DNA of 64,000 nucleotides, from NCBI RefSeq assembly GCF_002205675.1, contig NZ_NISK01000002.1, forward strand, positions 620,001 to 684,000. The letters are read 5' to 3'. A program made the translations under genes and the position numbers. Under the pieces are notes generated by a model. The model was not told the origin of the DNA. It did not search any database and was given only the letters and a program-made list of their open reading frames with translations. Origin of the DNA: Sphingopyxis bauzanensis. GTDB lineage: Bacteria; Pseudomonadota; Alphaproteobacteria; Sphingomonadales; Sphingomonadaceae. Of the stretch, positions 26,026-34,803 are shown in pieces. Numbering within the stretch: the stretch's first letter is position 1; every line of letters begins with the position of its first letter.

Positions 26026-26393
26026 TCCAGGCGCCTGACCTTCCGACATGGGCCGCAATCATCGTGGGCTTGCTCGTTTTCGGCGGCGCGGTGATCACCT
26101 TGCTTGGCGCAGCCGGGCTGCTGCGGCTGCACAATTTTTACGAGCGCGTGCACGCGCCGACACTCGGGGCGACTTCGGGGATGGCAGCAATCCTCGCTGG
26201 CTCGGCTCTTTGCTTTTCCGTGCTTCAGACCCGGCCCGTCATCCACGAGATCTTGATCGCGCTGTTCGTCACCCTGACCACGCCCGTGACGTTGATGCTG
26301 CTCGCCCGGGCGGCGATCTACCGCGACCGCAGCGAGGCGAATGCTGGTGTTCCACCTGACCCGGAGTCGGGGCACGGCCAGCCGGAACGGTAG
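26022..26393 (+). CDS. mrpG: Mrp antiporter subunit G
   Basis: 123 aa, three TM helices. The hallmark is GAAGLLRLHNFYERVHAPTL, followed by TPVTLMLLARAAIYRD. Last gene of the mrpA-G operon. Its stop is 45 bases from the end of the convergent glutamate-synthase-like gene. The operon's codon use and GC content resemble the host chromosome, so the island may have come from another sphingomonad. Confidence 0.94.
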   Translation: MIQAPDLPTWAAIIVGLLVFGGAVITLLGAAGLLRLHNFYERVHAPTLGATSGMAAILAGSALCFSVLQTRPVIHEILIALFVTLTTPVTLMLLARAAIYRDRSEANAGVPPDPESGHGQPER

Positions 26394-26438
26394 ACGCGAC
26401 GTCAACATGGCAAAAACGGAAGGCGAGCAGCCTCGTAG

Positions 26439-28037
26439 TTACATTCTCATGTCGAAGCTTTCGGGCTGGGCGAGCCGCCACGCGGCGCCGTAGAAGTCGC
26501 GATCCGATGCACCGCTCAGCAATTCTCCATCCTCCAGGAAGATGTGCAGCTGCGAGAACAGCCTGATTTCGGTAAGGCTGACGCGGCGAACAAGATGGTG
26601 CGGGCCAAGCCGGCTGGGGTGATCGAGTCCCGCAGCAGCAATCATTTCGGACAGCGCCAACAGCGTATTGCGGTGAAAATTATAGACGCGGTCGGCCTTG
26701 TCGCCGACAACAAGCGCACGCTGCCGCATCGGATCCTGCGTCGCGACCCCGGTCGGACACTCGTTCGTGTGGCATGAGAGCGATTGGATGCAGCCGATGG
26801 CGAACATGAAACCACGCCCCGCATTGGTCCAGTCGGCGCCGAGCGCCATGACGGTGGCGATATCGAAGGCGCTGACGATCTTGCCGGCAGCGCCAACCTT
26901 GATCTTCTGCCGGATTCCCGCACCGACCAGCGTGTTGTGGACGAACAACAGGCTCTCGCGGAGCGGCATGCCGAGATGATCGGTAAATTCAAGCGGGGCC
27001 GCGCCCGTGCCGCCTTCGGCGCCATCGACGACGATATAATCGGGAAGAATGCCGGTCTTGAGCATGGCCTTGACCATCGCCATGAATTCCCAAGGCTGTC
27101 CGACGCACAGCTTGAACCCCACCGGCTTGCCCTGCGACAGTTCACGCAGCTGCCCGATGAACTGAACAAGTTCGATCGGCGTGCTGAACGCCGAGTGACC
27201 AGGCGGCGAAATGCAGTCGCGGCCCATCGGAATGCCGCGTGTCGTGGCAATTTCGAGCGTCACCTTTTCGGCAGGCAATATGCCTCCCTTGCCGGGTTTC
27301 GCACCCTGACTGATCTTGAGTTCGATCATTCGGACCTGCGGGTCCGAGGCCTGATCGGCAAAGCGTCCGGGGTCAAACGCACCGTTGTCGTCGCGGCAGC
27401 CGAAATAGCCGCTGCCGATTTCCCAAATGAGATCGCCGCCATGTTCCCGATGATAGGAGCTGATCGAGCCTTCGCCGGTGTCATGCGCGAACCCGCCGAG
27501 CTTTGCACCCTTATTGAGGGCACGGATCGCGTTGGCGCTGAGCGCCCCGAAGCTCATCGCCGATATGTTGAAGATCGAGGCCGAATAGGGCTGGCGGCAA
27601 GCGTCGCCGCCGATCGGAATACGGAAGCTGGCCGGGTCGGCGACGGGCACTGGCCGCGTCGAGTGCGCGATGAATTCATAACCATTTTCATAGACGTCAA
27701 CGAGCGTGCCGAAGGCGCGGTCGCTGACTTCGTTCTTGGCGCGCGCGTAGACGAGCGAACGCTGGCTTCGCGAGAAAGGCGTTTGCTCATGGTCGTCCTC
27801 GAAGAGATATTGGCGGATGCCCGGGCGAATATCCTCGAAGAACCATCGCAGGCGGCCGACGATCGGATAGTTGCGGCGTACCGAATGAAGTGGCTGCCGC
27901 AGATCGTAAAGACCGACACAGGATAATATGGTGCCGACGACCAGCAGCGTCCATGCCCAGACGGCGGGCAGACCCGGGATCGCGAGAAGCGACGCGGCTA
28001 TGCTTGCCGCGAGCGGGATGAAACGAACGAAGGGCAA
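26439..28037 (-). CDS. glutamate-synthase-like FMN protein, membrane-anchored
   Basis: 532 aa. Two N-terminal TM helices (PFVRFIPLAASIAASLLAIP; VWAWTLLVVGTILSCVGLY) precede a GltB central-type FMN TIM barrel: FNISAMSFGALSANAIRALN, LKISQGAKPGKGGILPAEKV, DGAEGGTGAAPLEF (about 335-348) and CHTNECPTGVATQ (about 427) with cysteines that may hold an Fe-S cluster. There is no amidotransferase domain. Such stand-alone proteins are annotated FMN-binding glutamate synthase family; true reaction uncertain. Start is the TTG at 28035-28037, which has GGAG six bases upstream; the frame extends to 28304 only through antisense-like sequence. Confidence 0.88.
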   Translation of the reverse strand: MPFVRFIPLAASIAASLLAIPGLPAVWAWTLLVVGTILSCVGLYDLRQPLHSVRRNYPIVGRLRWFFEDIRPGIRQYLFEDDHEQTPFSRSQRSLVYARAKNEVSDRAFGTLVDVYENGYEFIAHSTRPVPVADPASFRIPIGGDACRQPYSASIFNISAMSFGALSANAIRALNKGAKLGGFAHDTGEGSISSYHREHGGDLIWEIGSGYFGCRDDNGAFDPGRFADQASDPQVRMIELKISQGAKPGKGGILPAEKVTLEIATTRGIPMGRDCISPPGHSAFSTPIELVQFIGQLRELSQGKPVGFKLCVGQPWEFMAMVKAMLKTGILPDYIVVDGAEGGTGAAPLEFTDHLGMPLRESLLFVHNTLVGAGIRQKIKVGAAGKIVSAFDIATVMALGADWTNAGRGFMFAIGCIQSLSCHTNECPTGVATQDPMRQRALVVGDKADRVYNFHRNTLLALSEMIAAAGLDHPSRLGPHHLVRRVSLTEIRLFSQLHIFLEDGELLSGASDRDFYGAAWRLAQPESFDMRM

Positions 28038-28101
28038 TGAAAACTCCGTGACCGGTAGAGGGCCAGATTTGATGGTTCGATGTTTGCCGCCTGCGGCGCG
28101 A

Positions 28102-28410
28102 TTAGCCCAGAAACAGCCGCACACCCGCGACGGCGAGCGCAGCGGGCAAAAGAAGGTAAAGGACGAGCCCCGCGACCGGCGTCTGCAAGTCGGGCTCGTA
28201 ATCGCGATAAAGAAGCGCCAGTTTCCGGGAGAGCCGCACGTCGCCAAGGATGACGGCCTTGTCGACGACAGGCAGGCCCCGGAATTGTCGAACCAGTCCG
28301 GCAAGTTCCGGCTCGCCCAGGTCGGGATAGCGATCGAGCGATTTCTCGACTTCCTGCAACGTCGGTGACCGGGGTCGCCACCGCTCTATCCGTGATACAT
28401 ATTTGCTCAT
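28102..28410 (-). CDS. 102-aa hypothetical protein with C-terminal membrane helix
   Basis: Begins MSKYVSRIERWRPRSPTLQE and ends LYLLLPAALAVAGVRLFLG. The soluble N-terminal 75 residues are helical and charged (LGEPELAGLVRQFRGLPVVD; DVRLSRKLALLYRDYEPDLQ), followed by one TM helix. A ribosome binding site AAAGGAG sits 8 bases before the ATG. Not recognised. Same strand and spacing as its neighbours, so probably co-transcribed with the glutamate-synthase-like gene 64 bases downstream. Confidence 0.65.
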   Translation of the reverse strand: MSKYVSRIERWRPRSPTLQEVEKSLDRYPDLGEPELAGLVRQFRGLPVVDKAVILGDVRLSRKLALLYRDYEPDLQTPVAGLVLYLLLPAALAVAGVRLFLG

Positions 28411-28478
28411 TGTCCATGCTCCTTTGAGCCTCCAGAGGAAAGCCCGGAATGATCAGTCGTGTTGGCGGCGTCCCCAGC

Positions 28479-28721
28479 CTACATCCCGGCTTCGGCTGTC
28501 GTCGCGCTGGCCCAGCGGGATTGGGGCGGGCTCGCCCAAATCATCGCCGCCATGAGTGTGAAGGACACGCAGGCGGAAACGATCCAGCCGCGCCGAGGCC
28601 TCCGCGTCATCGCGAACATCAGGCTGTAAGCCCCGACGACTGCGGCAACGAGAATGAGGCCCAATATGTCTTCAAGGGCATAGTTCCAGCGAAGGCTCGA
28701 TTCCGCCACTTCGCGCAACAT
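28479..28721 (-). CDS. 80-aa hypothetical membrane protein
   Basis: MLREVAESSLRWNYALEDIL, then two hydrophobic helices (LGLILVAAVVGAYSLMFAMT; WIVSACVSFTLMAAMIWASP) joined by a basic RRPRRG loop. No family recognised. It lies 16 bases from the 46-aa gene upstream. A good GGAG lies 5' of the ATG (GATATTGGAGTTAGATC). Part of a run of small membrane proteins on the minus strand. Confidence 0.65.
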   Translation of the reverse strand: MLREVAESSLRWNYALEDILGLILVAAVVGAYSLMFAMTRRPRRGWIVSACVSFTLMAAMIWASPPQSRWASATTAEAGM

Positions 28722-28737
28722 GATCTAACTCCAATAT

Positions 28738-28878
28738 CTAGGGTGAGGTCGCGACCATTGTCCCGACCAGCCAGCAGGCGGCGAGGAACAGGACGACGAA
28801 GGCCACGAGCAGCAGAATCTGCATTCGACATCCGATCCGCAGCGGTTCGCCCTGCGAACCAGGCGACGGTTTGCTCAT
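28738..28878 (-). CDS. 46-aa single-TM peptide
   Basis: ORF of 46 codons: MSKPSPGSQGEPLRIGCRMQ, then a strongly hydrophobic helix (ILLLVAFVVLFLAACWLVGT) and MVATSP. Its ATG overlaps the TGA of the upstream 192-aa gene in an ATGA, the same coupling seen for real genes here. No relative recognised. One-helix topology, N-terminus probably cytoplasmic. Confidence 0.6.
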   Translation of the reverse strand: MSKPSPGSQGEPLRIGCRMQILLLVAFVVLFLAACWLVGTMVATSP

Positions 28879-29438
28879 GACGAGGCCTCGATGCCGTCGA
28901 GCGCCGCGCAACGCGCGTGCAGCGCGCTCACCAATGCAAGCATCTCGCGCCGCGCGGGAACCGGTGCGGCAATCCGCGGGTCACACCAAAGATCATTGTA
29001 GAGGTCCGCATAGGCCCGCAGCTTGATCAACATGCTGCCCTCGTCGCCGTTCAACTTTTGCTCGATCCCGGCGGCGGTTTGCGCGGCCCGATCAAGTGGC
29101 AGCCCGCGGCCGGCCATATCGCTCCAGGCCGCACGGCGCTGCGCCTCGACCGCAAGCCACCCCGGCGGGGTCGTGAAATGAAGTTGCAGCGCGTCTGCGA
29201 TAGTTTTCGCAGACGCCGCACTTGGCGACAGGCGCAGCGCCGTCGCGACGAGCTGATCTTCGGCAAGCGGCGAAAGCTCGAGCCGCTCGATTGCTGTCAT
29301 GCCATCGTCGGCAGGCGAGCGCAGGCGCGCTGCTTCGTGCGGGAGCGCGAGCATCGAACACGCACTGCGCGCGGCGTCTTTAATCAGATGGCTGAACAGA
29401 GCTTGCTGTTGCTGAGCGCCCTTCACGTAAATCTCCAT
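28875..29438 (-). CDS. hypothetical alpha-helical soluble protein
   Basis: 187 aa from the ATG at 29438 (MEIYVKGAQQQQALFSHLIK); a TTG at 29453 would add five residues, and neither start has a convincing ribosome binding site. Predominantly helical and Ala/Leu-rich, with Cys32 and WCDPRIAAPVPARREM near the end. No TM segment, no recognised domain. Coupled by ATGA to the 46-aa membrane peptide, so these two probably act together. Followed by membrane genes on one transcript (inference). Confidence 0.6.
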   Translation of the reverse strand: MEIYVKGAQQQQALFSHLIKDAARSACSMLALPHEAARLRSPADDGMTAIERLELSPLAEDQLVATALRLSPSAASAKTIADALQLHFTTPPGWLAVEAQRRAAWSDMAGRGLPLDRAAQTAAGIEQKLNGDEGSMLIKLRAYADLYNDLWCDPRIAAPVPARREMLALVSALHARCAALDGIEASS

Positions 29439-29619
29439 CGTCGCCGCGCCCAAGGCGCGGCGGCATTCTCCTGGCAGCGGCTACAAAGATGCTTTCTGAC
29501 CAAACGGGGTCATTCGAATGGAAAGCCAAACAATCTATCGGTCCGTGACGCTGTCTTTCCAAGCGTCGGCCTTGGCCTGCCTGGTCAGTGAAGCTGCGCT
29601 GCCTGTGATCAAGGGAACA

Positions 29620-29648
29620 CCCCGGGCCCGCGGCGCGCGGGTCCGGGG
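29620..29648 (-). terminator. hairpin downstream of hemD
   Basis: Stem CCCCGGGCCCGCG / CGCGGGTCCGGGG (13 pairs, one G-T) with a 3-base loop, about 100 bases past the hemD stop and 180 bases before the next minus-strand gene. On the minus strand it is followed by TGTTCCCTTGATC rather than a clean T-run, so it may be a weak terminator or attenuator dividing the cluster. A 21-codon ORF, MSDTASSPSRFAHYVGRLLE, lies between hemD and the hairpin; I do not call it a gene. Confidence 0.45.
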
Positions 29649-29750
29649 CGGCTAGCGTTCGAGCAGCCGGCCCACATAATGCGCAAAGCGCGATGGAGAT
29701 GAAGCGGTATCGCTCATGGTACCACCAAGATGGCCCTGACGCAGGGGAAG

Positions 29751-30539
29751 TCAAGCATGACCGGACTCGACCATTCGCACCTGCCGGCAACCGCCAGATC
29801 GATCGAAGCCGTGCGCCGCCGCCGCAATCGAGGATCCTTGACGGCGATTTTCGACCAAAGCCGAGAGCAGTGACCGCTCGTCGGGCCGGTGCGATATCCG
29901 GGCCGTAATTCGAGGAAGCGCCCGGAAGGGCTCGGCCGCTGCGGGAGAGATACAATGCGCCACCCCCGTCCAGTCCGGCATATCCGCGCCGAGCCAGCGC
30001 GCGACATGCCGTCCCGCGCGCGGCGAATGAACAATGATATGTCCGATCGCCTCGAGACGGCCCGCGATCCATTCCAAGTCTCGTGGATCGCTCTCCTCGA
30101 TGTCGTAAACCGGCAGGCGTCTGACGCGGTAGGAGGAGCCGAGCATGGCAGCCAGATTGCCAGCCGGGCTAACCGCTCCCACATGAAGAATCTCGGCCGG
30201 GGCGTTAAGGCCCAGCCGGATCGCGCCGCACAGATCGGCAATGTTGCCCGCCGCCGAGGTCACGCGGCTGTAGCCGCGCCCCCGCGCAAAGCGCGCGCTA
30301 TGGTCGCCGACGGCGAACACGGGGAGATTGGCAAGCGCCGGAGAAAAGCGGTGCATCCTGACGCCGTTCAGGCTCGTGAACACGAGGGCGTCCGGTACTG
30401 CCGTGAGCGGCCGAGCCGGCATCGCAACAACGCGCAGCGCGGGAGCGCTCAGTGGATCATAGCCGGCCCCGGCGAGGCGTTTGGCCGTCAACCGGTTGAA
30501 GGGGTCGGTACGCGTTACCCAAACCAGCTCCTTGGTCAT
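29751..30539 (-). CDS. hemD: uroporphyrinogen-III synthase-like protein
   Basis: 262 aa from MTKELVWVTRTDPFNRLTAK. It has the two-domain HemD layout with VFTSLNGVRMHRF, PVFAVGDHSARFARGRG, ILHVGAVSPAGNLAAML, LPVYDIEESDPR and IIVHSPRAGRHVARWLG. HemD closes hydroxymethylbilane to uroporphyrinogen III for haem, sirohaem and cobalamin. There is no hemC beside it, and it lies in accessory DNA, so it may be a second copy or a divergent paralogue. Its ATG overlaps the stop of the upstream 114-aa gene. The C-terminus (SSIAAAAHGFDRSGG onwards) is unusual in composition. Confidence 0.82.
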   Translation of the reverse strand: MTKELVWVTRTDPFNRLTAKRLAGAGYDPLSAPALRVVAMPARPLTAVPDALVFTSLNGVRMHRFSPALANLPVFAVGDHSARFARGRGYSRVTSAAGNIADLCGAIRLGLNAPAEILHVGAVSPAGNLAAMLGSSYRVRRLPVYDIEESDPRDLEWIAGRLEAIGHIIVHSPRAGRHVARWLGADMPDWTGVAHCISPAAAEPFRALPRITARISHRPDERSLLSALVENRRQGSSIAAAAHGFDRSGGCRQVRMVESGHA

Positions 30540-30880
30540 TGCGGAGCCATCGCGCGCGTCGCGCTTCGCCAATAGGAATCGACGCATCGCGCCAAGAAGG
30601 CAACTGGTAAAGATGCACCGAGCACGTCCTTCAGCAACGGGACGAGATTGTCGCCGAAAAGGCTGTACGCCGAACGCGGGAACCCGCGTGCGGCCGCCTC
30701 GGGAGCTGGTCGTCCTTGATAGGCGGCAATCGTCATGTCCAGCAAACTGTCGGCGGCGGCAGCGCCGGTCGGGGCATCGATATCGGCTCCGACGAGCAAG
30801 GGCGTGGCGGCTGCGACGAACGCAGCACGTCGCGTTTGCAAAAGACCGAAAGCCTCGGCTTCGGAAATCGGGGTATCCAT
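30536..30880 (-). CDS. 114-aa hypothetical protein coupled to hemD
   Basis: MDTPISEAEAFGLLQTRRAA at the start; it continues with LLDMTIAAYQGRPAPEAAAR and LFGDNLVPLLKDVLGASLPV to a Trp/Arg-rich tail. All-helical prediction, no signal peptide. Not recognised. ATGA overlap with hemD makes it the promoter-proximal gene of the cluster; a ribosome binding site is seen in CGGAGTTTATA just before the ATG. Its role beside a porphyrin gene is unknown. Confidence 0.6.
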   Translation of the reverse strand: MDTPISEAEAFGLLQTRRAAFVAAATPLLVGADIDAPTGAAAADSLLDMTIAAYQGRPAPEAAARGFPRSAYSLFGDNLVPLLKDVLGASLPVAFLARCVDSYWRSATRAMAPQ

Positions 30881-31090
30881 TATAAACTCCGGGCGTAAAG
30901 ACGCCGTTCTGAACCCGCAGTCGCGGGTTTCCTCTTTGAGAAATGATCGGGGAGGATCCGAGTCGGATCCAGCTATCGAGCCTCGGGAACGGCCCCGTCT
31001 CGCGTCAGGCGGAGGGGCGGCGATCCGAGGCTAACCCGCGCGTCAGCAGGCTGCCAGCATGGGCAAGGAAACGGAGAAACATACGAAAGA

Positions 31091-31119
31091 TCATGCCGTC
31101 TTATAGCATGACGGCATGA
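31091..31119. promoter_or_regulatory. 10-bp inverted repeat between hypothetical gene and Lrp gene
   Basis: Perfect arms TCATGCCGTC / GACGGCATGA with a 9-base spacer, 41 bases past the Lrp/AsnC stop and about 210 bases upstream of the hemD-cluster start. It could end the Lrp transcript, or be an operator for the cluster. No T-run follows on the minus strand, so a terminator is not assured. Confidence 0.4.
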
Positions 31120-31159
31120 AAGGGCCAAATCAGCCGCCTCCAACGGCCCCGACGCGCAA

Positions 31160-31606
31160 TTACATCCTGCGGTGGCTGCGCATGGCGAAGCTCGACGTGA
31201 TGCGCGCCACGCCAGGCAATCGCGACAGAACGTCGCGATGGAAGGCGCCATAATCATCGATGCCGCCGATCTTGACACGCAGAATATAATCGCCGTCGCC
31301 GGTCATCAGGAACCACTCCTGGATTTCCGCGTGCCGGCGGAGCGCGGCCTCGAACCGCAACAGATACTCCTCCGACTGACGCTCGAGTTCCACCTGCACG
31401 ATCGCCACCATGCCTTCGTCCGCCGAGCCCCCCGCGACGATCGTCGTATAGCCCTGGATCACCCCCGACTGTTCCAGGAGACGCACACGGCGCAGGCATG
31501 CGGAGGGGGAAAGCCCGACCTCTGCAGCGAGGTCGCTGTTCGTGATCCGCGCATTCAGTCGCAGACTGTTAAGGATACGGCGATCGGGAGCATCCAAGGC
31601 TGGCAC
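31160..31606 (-). CDS. Lrp/AsnC family transcriptional regulator
   Basis: 148 aa from a GTG at 31604-31606, which has GGAGG seven bases upstream. The N-terminal HTH is DAPDRRILNSLRLNARITNS to LAAEVGLSPSACLRRVRLLE; the C-terminal RAM/AsnC domain contains MTGDGDYILRVKIGGIDDYG and ends SFAMRSHRR. Divergent from the alr-dadA-ridA operon across 120 bases, as the DadR/alanine-responsive regulators are, so control of that operon is likely (inference). One of two Lrp proteins in the island. Confidence 0.92.
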   Translation of the reverse strand: MPALDAPDRRILNSLRLNARITNSDLAAEVGLSPSACLRRVRLLEQSGVIQGYTTIVAGGSADEGMVAIVQVELERQSEEYLLRFEAALRRHAEIQEWFLMTGDGDYILRVKIGGIDDYGAFHRDVLSRLPGVARITSSFAMRSHRRM

Positions 31607-31726
31607 AAGATTCCTCCATCTGATCGCAGATCCTGCCACCAAACCGCCAATTTAACACCAATCTTAGTGGATTCGGCGAAAAATTGCGCATGACACGCGT
31701 TATCCTCGAGTGCGAGGGAGATCAAA

Positions 31727-32866
31727 TTGGAATCGCCAGCGCCGCCCCACTCGAGCCGCCTCATCATCGATTGCGATGCGATCGCGGCGAACTACCTTCG
31801 CCTCGTTGAGCATGTCGCGCCGGCAAAGTGCGGAGCGGTCATCAAGGCGAATGCATATGGCCTGGGCGTAGCGGAGGTGGCGGCCGCTCTTCTCCATTCC
31901 GGCTGCCGCAGCTTCTTCGTCGCCCGGTTGGGCGAGGCCGAGCAGCTTCGCCGTATCGCAGGATCGGGTTTCGACATCACCATCCTCAATGGCCTCGACC
32001 CGGGAAGCGAGGCGGCCTGCGCCGATGCGGGTTTCATTCCTGCCCTGAATTCGGCCTCGCAACTCGCCGCCTGGCGAGCACACGCACGATCTGCCGCGCG
32101 CCCCTTGCCCGCCGCGCTTCAGATCGACACCGGCATGTCGCGCCTCGGTTTATCTCACGATGCGGCGCTGGAAGCTGCGAACGACCCCGTTTTGGCAAAG
32201 GAGGTCGACCTCAAGCTTCTGATGACCCACCTCGCCTGCGGCGACGAGCCCGCGCGCGGAGTAAATAGCGAACAGCTGCGCCGGTTCGAGGCGATCGCCG
32301 CGCATTTCCCGGGCGTGCCGAAGTCGATCTCGAATAGTGCGGGCGCCTTCCTCCCAAGCACCTTCCACCGCGAATTGGTCCGTGCTGGCGTCGCGCTGTT
32401 CGGCGTCGCTCCCGTGCCGGAGGCCATGAGCCTGCAGCCCGTGGTGCGCCTTGAAGCCCGGATCCTTCAGATCCGCAACATCGAGGCAGGCACCAGGGTC
32501 GGCTATGGTCTCGAGCATATTGCGCCAGCGTCTCAGTGGCTTGCGACGATCGCGATGGGCTATGCCGATGGCTGGCCGCGGAGCCTCAGCGGTAAAGGTG
32601 CGGCCTGGCATAAGGGCGTACGACTTCCCATTGTCGGCCGCATTTCGATGGACAGCCTCACGATCGATATCAGCGCGCTCGGCGAAGACCGTTTGACGGA
32701 AGGAGATTTCGTGGAGTTGCTCGGCCCCGCGCAATCGCTCGCGGATGTCGCGCGCGATGCCAACACCATCACTTATGAAATACTGACGGGACTTGGACTG
32801 CGACATGCTCGCTTTGTCATCGAGAAAGGCCGGATGCGAGCCGTGCACAAACGAGCAGCGGCATGA
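31727..32866 (+). CDS. alanine racemase (catabolic, DadX-type context)
   Basis: 379 aa from a TTG at 31727, preceded by GAGGGAG at good spacing. The PLP lysine is Lys40 in [11 protein letters not shown]; the opposite face has [11 protein letters not shown] and a [11 protein letters not shown] stretch, and [12 protein letters not shown] provides the carboxylate region. It interconverts L- and D-alanine. Overlaps dadA by ATGA, so this copy feeds D-alanine oxidation rather than cell-wall synthesis; a second racemase for peptidoglycan is expected elsewhere. Expression probably set by the divergent Lrp protein. Confidence 0.93.
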   Translation: MESPAPPHSSRLIIDCDAIAANYLRLVEHVAPAKCGAVIKANAYGLGVAEVAAALLHSGCRSFFVARLGEAEQLRRIAGSGFDITILNGLDPGSEAACADAGFIPALNSASQLAAWRAHARSAARPLPAALQIDTGMSRLGLSHDAALEAANDPVLAKEVDLKLLMTHLACGDEPARGVNSEQLRRFEAIAAHFPGVPKSISNSAGAFLPSTFHRELVRAGVALFGVAPVPEAMSLQPVVRLEARILQIRNIEAGTRVGYGLEHIAPASQWLATIAMGYADGWPRSLSGKGAAWHKGVRLPIVGRISMDSLTIDISALGEDRLTEGDFVELLGPAQSLADVARDANTITYEILTGLGLRHARFVIEKGRMRAVHKRAAA

Positions 32867-34119
32867 GAATCATTGTCCTCGGCGCAGGTGTGGTCGGCGT
32901 AACCTCGGCATTTTATCTTGCCGAAGCAGGACATGAGGTCGTGCTGGTTGATCGGCAACCGGGGCCCGCGCTCGAGACGAGCTTCGCCAATGCCGGGGAA
33001 ATTTCGCCCGGCTATGCGTCGCCCTGGGCGGCGCCCGGCATTCCGGTCAAGGCAATGCGCTGGCTGTTCATGAAGCATGCGCCGCTGATTATGAGCCCCC
33101 GAATCGATATGGCGATGCTGCGGTGGATCTTCGCTATGCTACGAAACTGCACGCCCGCCCGCTATGCGCTCAACAAGAGTCGCATGGTGCGGCTTGCTGA
33201 ATACAGCCGCGACGAGTTGATCGCGCTGCGTGGACGGCTAACGCTCGACTATGACCAGCGCTCATTGGGCACGCTCCAACTTTTCCGGACCCAGGAGCAG
33301 TACGACGACAGCGCGGACGATATCGCGGTGCTTCAGCGCTACGGCGTCGCGTATGAACTGCTCGGCCGCGACGGCTGCGTCGATGCCGAGCCCGGTCTCT
33401 CCGCCGCGCAGGGCCGCTTCGTCGGTGGCCTTCGCCTCCCCGCCGACGAGACCGGCGATTGTCACCTGTTCACCCGCCAACTTGCCGGTCTCCTCCCCGC
33501 GATGGGGGTTGAGCTGCGCTATGACACGCCTATCGCCGGGCTCGATATGCGCGCGGGTCGCGTTGAAAGTGTCCGGACCGCTGCCGGATTGATCCGCGGC
33601 GACGCCTATCTGGTGGCGCTGGCCAGCCACTCCCCGCCCCTCCTCCGTCAGGCCGGGCTCTCGCTGCCGGTCTATCCCGTGAAGGGCTATTCGATCACCC
33701 TGCCCGTCGCCGACGCCGCGCGCGCGCCGGTGTCGACCCTGCTCGATGAAAGCTACAAGATCGCGATCACGCGGCTCGGCGACCGAATCCGGGTCGGGGG
33801 CATGGCCGAACTCTCGGGCTTCGATGACCGGCTGCCAGCCCAGCGCGAAGCGACTCTGCGCCATTCGCTGGGCGACCTGTTCCCCGGGGGAGCCGACATG
33901 GCCGCGCCATCGCAGTTCTGGAGCGGATTTCGGCCAATGACGCCCGACAGCACCCCGATCATTGGTACCACGCCGGTCGCGAACCTATTTCTCAACACCG
34001 GACACGGGACGTTGGGCTGGACGATGGCGTGCGGGTCGGGACGCCTTGTTGCATCGCTGATCGGCGGCGAGCCTCCGCCGATTGACCCTGCCGGTTTCGG
34101 CATCGAACGCTACATGTAA
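32863..34119 (+). CDS. dadA: D-amino-acid dehydrogenase
   Basis: 418 aa. An N-terminal dinucleotide fold, [20 protein letters not shown], binds [23 protein letters not shown] is the DadA hallmark. Toward the C-terminus [16 protein letters not shown] and [17 protein letters not shown] close the FAD site. It oxidises D-alanine to pyruvate and ammonia through an imine, passing electrons to the respiratory chain at the membrane. Coupled to the racemase upstream and followed by ridA, giving a complete alanine-degradation unit. Confidence 0.95.
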   Translation: MRIIVLGAGVVGVTSAFYLAEAGHEVVLVDRQPGPALETSFANAGEISPGYASPWAAPGIPVKAMRWLFMKHAPLIMSPRIDMAMLRWIFAMLRNCTPARYALNKSRMVRLAEYSRDELIALRGRLTLDYDQRSLGTLQLFRTQEQYDDSADDIAVLQRYGVAYELLGRDGCVDAEPGLSAAQGRFVGGLRLPADETGDCHLFTRQLAGLLPAMGVELRYDTPIAGLDMRAGRVESVRTAAGLIRGDAYLVALASHSPPLLRQAGLSLPVYPVKGYSITLPVADAARAPVSTLLDESYKIAITRLGDRIRVGGMAELSGFDDRLPAQREATLRHSLGDLFPGGADMAAPSQFWSGFRPMTPDSTPIIGTTPVANLFLNTGHGTLGWTMACGSGRLVASLIGGEPPPIDPAGFGIERYM

Positions 34120-34139
34120 ACCATGAGGAAAGGCATATT

Positions 34140-34487
34140 ATGACTATCGAACGACTTCATTCGGGGCCGCGCATGAGCCAGGCGGTGATCCATAACGGGC
34201 TTGTCTATCTCGCCGGCCAGATCGGCGCGCCCGGCGAGGATACGGCTGCGCAAACGAATGCGGTGCTCGACAAGATCGACACCCTCCTCGCCGAGGCGGG
34301 GACCGACAAGTCGCATATTCTGACGGCGACGATCTGGCTCGCCGACATGGAAGACTTCGGCGCGATGAACGCGGTCTGGGACCAATGGATCGGCGGCGCC
34401 AACGCTCCTGCCCGCGCCACCGGCGAAGTGATGCTCGCGACGCCGGACTACCGCGTCGAGATCATCGTGACCGCCGCCCTTCCCTGA
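34140..34487 (+). CDS. RidA-family enamine/imine deaminase
   Basis: 115 aa. The family pattern is intact: MSQAVIHNGLVYLAGQIGAP, AAQTNAVLDKIDTLLAEAG, ILTATIWLADMEDFGAMNAV and a final PDYRVEIIVTAALP with the Arg that binds the substrate carboxylate. RidA hydrolyses reactive 2-iminopropanoate, the direct product of DadA, to pyruvate. Its place 20 bases after dadA makes that assignment convincing. A GAGGAAAGG ribosome binding site precedes the ATG. Confidence 0.93.
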   Translation: MTIERLHSGPRMSQAVIHNGLVYLAGQIGAPGEDTAAQTNAVLDKIDTLLAEAGTDKSHILTATIWLADMEDFGAMNAVWDQWIGGANAPARATGEVMLATPDYRVEIIVTAALP

Positions 34488-34803
34488 CCGCAGCCGGGCT
34501 GCCCTACACGGCTAGTTGCGGCGGCCCACAACCCGGAAGCGGTGCCGCCGCGGCCCGCCGCGTCGGCCGGCCTTGGCTGCCGCGGTTGACTCGACACTCG
34601 ATGCGGCCCATCATACCGCCATGCATCATGCACAGCATCTATGCCGTTTTCGAACCGAAAGTGGACAGCTTCTCGCGGGCTAGTTGCCCCCGGTCACATG
34701 TGCTTTGCGCTCCTGACCCGGGGGCCATCCTTTCAAAATTCGCCACGCTGAATATTCTATGAGCGCCCCTTTGTGCGCGCGCTCGCCCGTGAAAGTAAGA
34801 AAC
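34488..34803. other. 316-bp gap between ridA and rnk
   Basis: No gene seen. An inverted repeat at 34686-34725 (GCCCCCGGTCA against TGACCCGGGGGC, one bulged C, 17-base loop) may terminate the ridA transcript or sit in the rnk leader. The frames crossing the region lack ribosome binding sites and typical composition. Confidence 0.45.

Noticed and set aside
20378..26393. Reading the NuoL/M/K-like proteins as respiratory complex I
   Set aside because: Small MrpE, F and G subunits and the A-B fusion identify a cation antiporter; no peripheral Nuo genes.
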